A DNA stretch of 64,000 nt from Agaricus subrufescens (Eukaryota; Basidiomycota; Agaricomycetes; Agaricales; Agaricaceae). Numbering within the stretch: the stretch's first letter is position 1; every line of letters starts with the position of its first letter. Position numbers and translations under genes: made by a program. Below the pieces are notes generated by a model. It saw only the letters and a list, made by a program, of their open reading frames with translations, was not told the DNA's origin and ran no database searches. Of this stretch, positions 61,905 to 64,000 are shown in pieces. The stretch lies in NCBI GenBank assembly GCA_029945375.1, contig CM057057.1, positions 6,014,001 to 6,078,000 of the forward strand, in the 5' to 3' direction.

Positions 61905-64000
61905 TCAGCGGACGACGAGGGGACTTCGATGATCTGTGAAGGTGGAACCTCCATAGCCTGTGTGATGTTAGCCTTGCGCCTATTGCGCTTGGTCATCTCT
62001 TTGTCATTATCGGCAATCCGGCGTTGGGCGTGCCAGGATTCGTTGTTCTGGTGTCGTTTATAGACACAATTGGAATGATTGGCGGGGTGGGATCCACCGC
62101 AATTGATACATTTCGGAGCATGGGTACACGTACCTGTCCACTCCGGTTTCTTCCTAAGTTCTCCGCAACACGGGGCGAAGATGTCATGGTTTTCGGTGTC
62201 ATGAGGTTGGTAACACCTGGCGCATTTCTTGTGATTGATGCGGCATCGAGACGTACCGTGGTTCCATCGCCAACAGTTTTGACACTGTGGGACGAACTCA
62301 CGTTGGCGAGCGTACGCTAATTTGATGAGACGGCCTCGTATGTGATATGCCTTATTGACGAGGTGCTTGGTCATGATGCCCGATTTGGAATCCCAGACAT
62401 CTAAGAATACTACCGCTTTGTCGTTAGAGCCTTTGCATTTGACGACTGCGGGCGGGGCTTTGGCTTCGAGGTCGTTGAATTGGACAACCGACTTCATGCC
62501 CTCAAGAACCTGTGCACCGGTTAGTACGTCCTCCGGTCTCCTATTGTGCACATTAGTCCAGTAATCGAAGCCCGTCATGACGAGATGGGCGACGGATTGA
62601 GGGGCCTGTGGATCTGGCGCCTCTGGGGTGAGATCTTGGCCAAGGGCCTTGTATAGGGCCTCCTTGACGTTAGTGAAACCTTGCTTGGAAGGAACAAGGT
62701 TAAGATAAAAGTGAACGACCGTTTTGGACACGAAGTTGAGATGAAATGGAAATGAGATACCTATTCATCTTATCGACGATAATTCCCATATCTCTGAATC
62801 GCTCTGGCTGAACGATATGGGTGAAGCCGAATTGGGCGGACTTCCTATTGAGTCCACCCGAAATGCCTTTTGCGGCCTGTTGGGCCAAAGTCGGCTTGCG
62901 TCCTTTAGACGCCGACTCGGATGATTCGGCCGAAGCCGTGGAGTTCGTCGGTGTATACACCAACGGGGCGCAGATTGCCATCGCTTCCTGGACGCTCATT
63001 TCCGGGAAGGATTTCTTGAGTTCGACAGCCCACTGAATGGCCTGGGAGGGCATATTCGGGGCGACGTTGGGGGCGGTCACGGTCGGCTTTTTGAGAGCCG
63101 AGGCGTAAGATGTCGGTTTGGGTGCGGGGGGAGGGGGGGCACGTGATTGATTCGCGATCCGTTGGGCCACATTTTGCTTACGGGTAGCGACGGCGGCAGG
63201 CTTGGAGTGGAGAGGGATGGGAGGGGGAACGGCCTGGCCTTGTAGTGGCTCCTCCAATTGGATGAAGAGCTCACGGGGTTTGGACGGACCAGCCGAGGGC
63301 TGGGTCTTACCTTTCTTGGGGGCCGCTTTCTCTGCGGCGATCTTGACAAACTTGTTGGCCTTTGGTAAGGCCGCGATAGTAATTGGTTTAGGAGCCGGGG
63401 GGGGCTGAACTGGGGTGGGAGGGGGAGGGGGTGCCTTGCCCTTACCTTTGGCAGCGGCGGGGATGCGAGCTGGGGATGGTGCCGGCGCGGAATCTATTTC
63501 CATTGGGGCGGCAGGAATTGGAGCCGGGGCCCGAACTTGCTGAGCGGGGGGCGACTGGATGGGTGTGGTGGTCATGGGGAGGAGAGCTTTCTTGTTCTCG
63601 TCGTCCATTTCATGAATATACTTGCTCAACCTATGATTGAGCGAGCCTTTGTTTTGGACCTTGACGTGGGCCCAGTCCGTGCCAAGGACCGCCCCGAAGG
63701 CATTGCAGATTAGGTCTGCTACAACACCAGGGTTGGAGCAATTACCGGGTGCCATTTTGATGAGGGGTCCGAAGACATCGAACATTTTCCTCTCCAAATC
63801 AGCCAACTCGTCCGGGTAGAAGTGAATCTTCTTCCCGTCGTCTCCTATAAAGGCTGGAGAGGAGTGTCTTTCCTCCATCTCCGGGATCTCATCGACGCGT
63901 TTCTTAGCCGCTTCGATGTTCAGGAAGTATTGGGTGGCAGTAATCGTCTGGCCCCCAATGATTCTGTCGAGCGAGGACTCTCGCTCTTGCTCCCGTGCCC
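61901..64000 (-). CDS. LINE ORF1: Gag-like zinc-knuckle protein (5' partial, one frameshift)
   Basis: The frame is open from the window edge (REQERESSLDRIIGGQTITA...) through ATG 63878, so the true start may lie outside. The part to about 62766 holds a Pro/Ala/Lys-rich linker (KGKGKAPPPPPTPVQPPPAP), SYASALKKP, QAIQWAVELKKSFPEM and FTHIVQPERFRDMGIIVDKM. The reading then moves to another frame (HLNFVSKTVVHFYLNLVPSK) with no intron borders visible. The C-terminal part has FLDVWDSKSGIMTKHLVNKA and knuckles CQNCWRWNHGTSRC, CARCYQPHDTENH and CINCGGSHPANHSNC. It ends TGA at 61903-61901, overlapping the ORF2 start. The layout parallels the HL proteins. The frameshift is either a mutation or a recoding site. 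Confidence 0.8.

Larger units (their letters stand above)
47511..64000 (-). mobile_element. Copia LTR retrotransposon B3 (minus, 5' part beyond window)
   Basis: 3' LTR 47511-47808, polypurine tract, then RNase H and RT (47835-48870), cut by HL-h, then RT and integrase (51132-52455), cut by Copia A3 from 52456 to beyond the window end. Gag and the 5' LTR are not visible. Confidence 0.86.
52456..64000 (+). mobile_element. Copia LTR retrotransposon A3 (3' part beyond window)
   Basis: 5' LTR 52456-52782, PBS, gag-pol 52916-55038 and 56471-57099. Cut by a non-coding retroposed element (55039-56455) and by the LINE from 57100 on. Inserted in B3; left flank GAAAG (52451-52455). Confidence 0.88.
57100..64000 (-). 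mobile_element. Tad-like non-LTR retrotransposon (LINE), 5' end beyond window
   Basis: On the minus strand: ORF1 (from beyond 64000 to 61901), ORF2 (61904-57195), a ~75-bp 3' UTR ending GAAATAAATGCCATTGATAC, and a poly(A) tail seen as the T-run 57100-57118. Inserted in Copia A3. Same family as the fragment at 1-240. The 3' end is related to the tails of the HL elements. Endonuclease plus RT and an RNase H-like region suggest the Tad clade. Confidence 0.88.

Overview
The window looks like repeat-rich DNA from a basidiomycete fungus, most likely an agaricomycete. I infer this from short introns of about 50-60 bp with GT-AG borders, a KDZ-type transposase with a CxC2-like cysteine cluster, an agaricomycete-type hypothetical protein family, and Tad-like LINEs. 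I see no ordinary host gene. Almost every base belongs to a mobile element, and the elements sit inside one another up to six levels deep.

Layout. (1) 1-240 is a fragment of a Tad-like LINE ORF2, cut by Copia element A1, whose LTR starts at 241. (2) A1 is cut at 2629-23587 by two ORF1-only, LINE-like elements lying tail to tail (HL-a on +, HL-b on -). HL-b is itself split by a 16.2 kb KDZ DNA transposon (5332-21570). That transposon has about 2 kb inverted repeats built of ~137-bp tandem units, a complete 11-exon transposase gene, a 15-exon cargo gene containing an array of duplicated 33-codon exons, and a 1.58 kb inverted-repeat passenger with a TA duplication. (3) At 24458 A1 is cut by Copia element B1, which fills the rest of the window in pieces. 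B1 is interrupted by HL-c, by Copia B2 (minus; holding HL-d and HL-e), by HL-f (minus), by a full-length Copia A2 (both LTRs; itself cut by a 249-bp solo LTR containing a tRNA-like cloverleaf), by HL-g, and by Copia B3 (minus). (4) B3 is cut by HL-h and by Copia A3. A3 is cut by a 1.4 kb non-coding retroposed element and by a nearly complete Tad-like LINE (minus, 57100-64000, ORF1 running off the right edge).

How the parts relate. Copia A and B have different LTRs, but share a primer-binding site complementary to the anticodon arm of initiator tRNA-Met (half-tRNA priming, as in Drosophila copia) and similar gag-pol. The eight HL ('half-LINE') copies encode only a Gag/ORF1-like protein with three zinc knuckles; two copies (HL-f, HL-h) are uninterrupted. 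Their ORF is distantly related to ORF1 of the LINE at the right edge, and HL, the non-coding element and the LINE end in a related 3' tail followed by poly(A). I infer that the HL elements are mobilised in trans by the LINE. The strongest candidates for something new are this HAL1-like ORF1-only family, the solo LTR carrying a Pol III-type tRNA-like gene, the LTR hairpin with covariation and two alternative 3' arms, and the tandem-exon cargo gene in the KDZ transposon. All calls come from reading the sequence; no database search was made.
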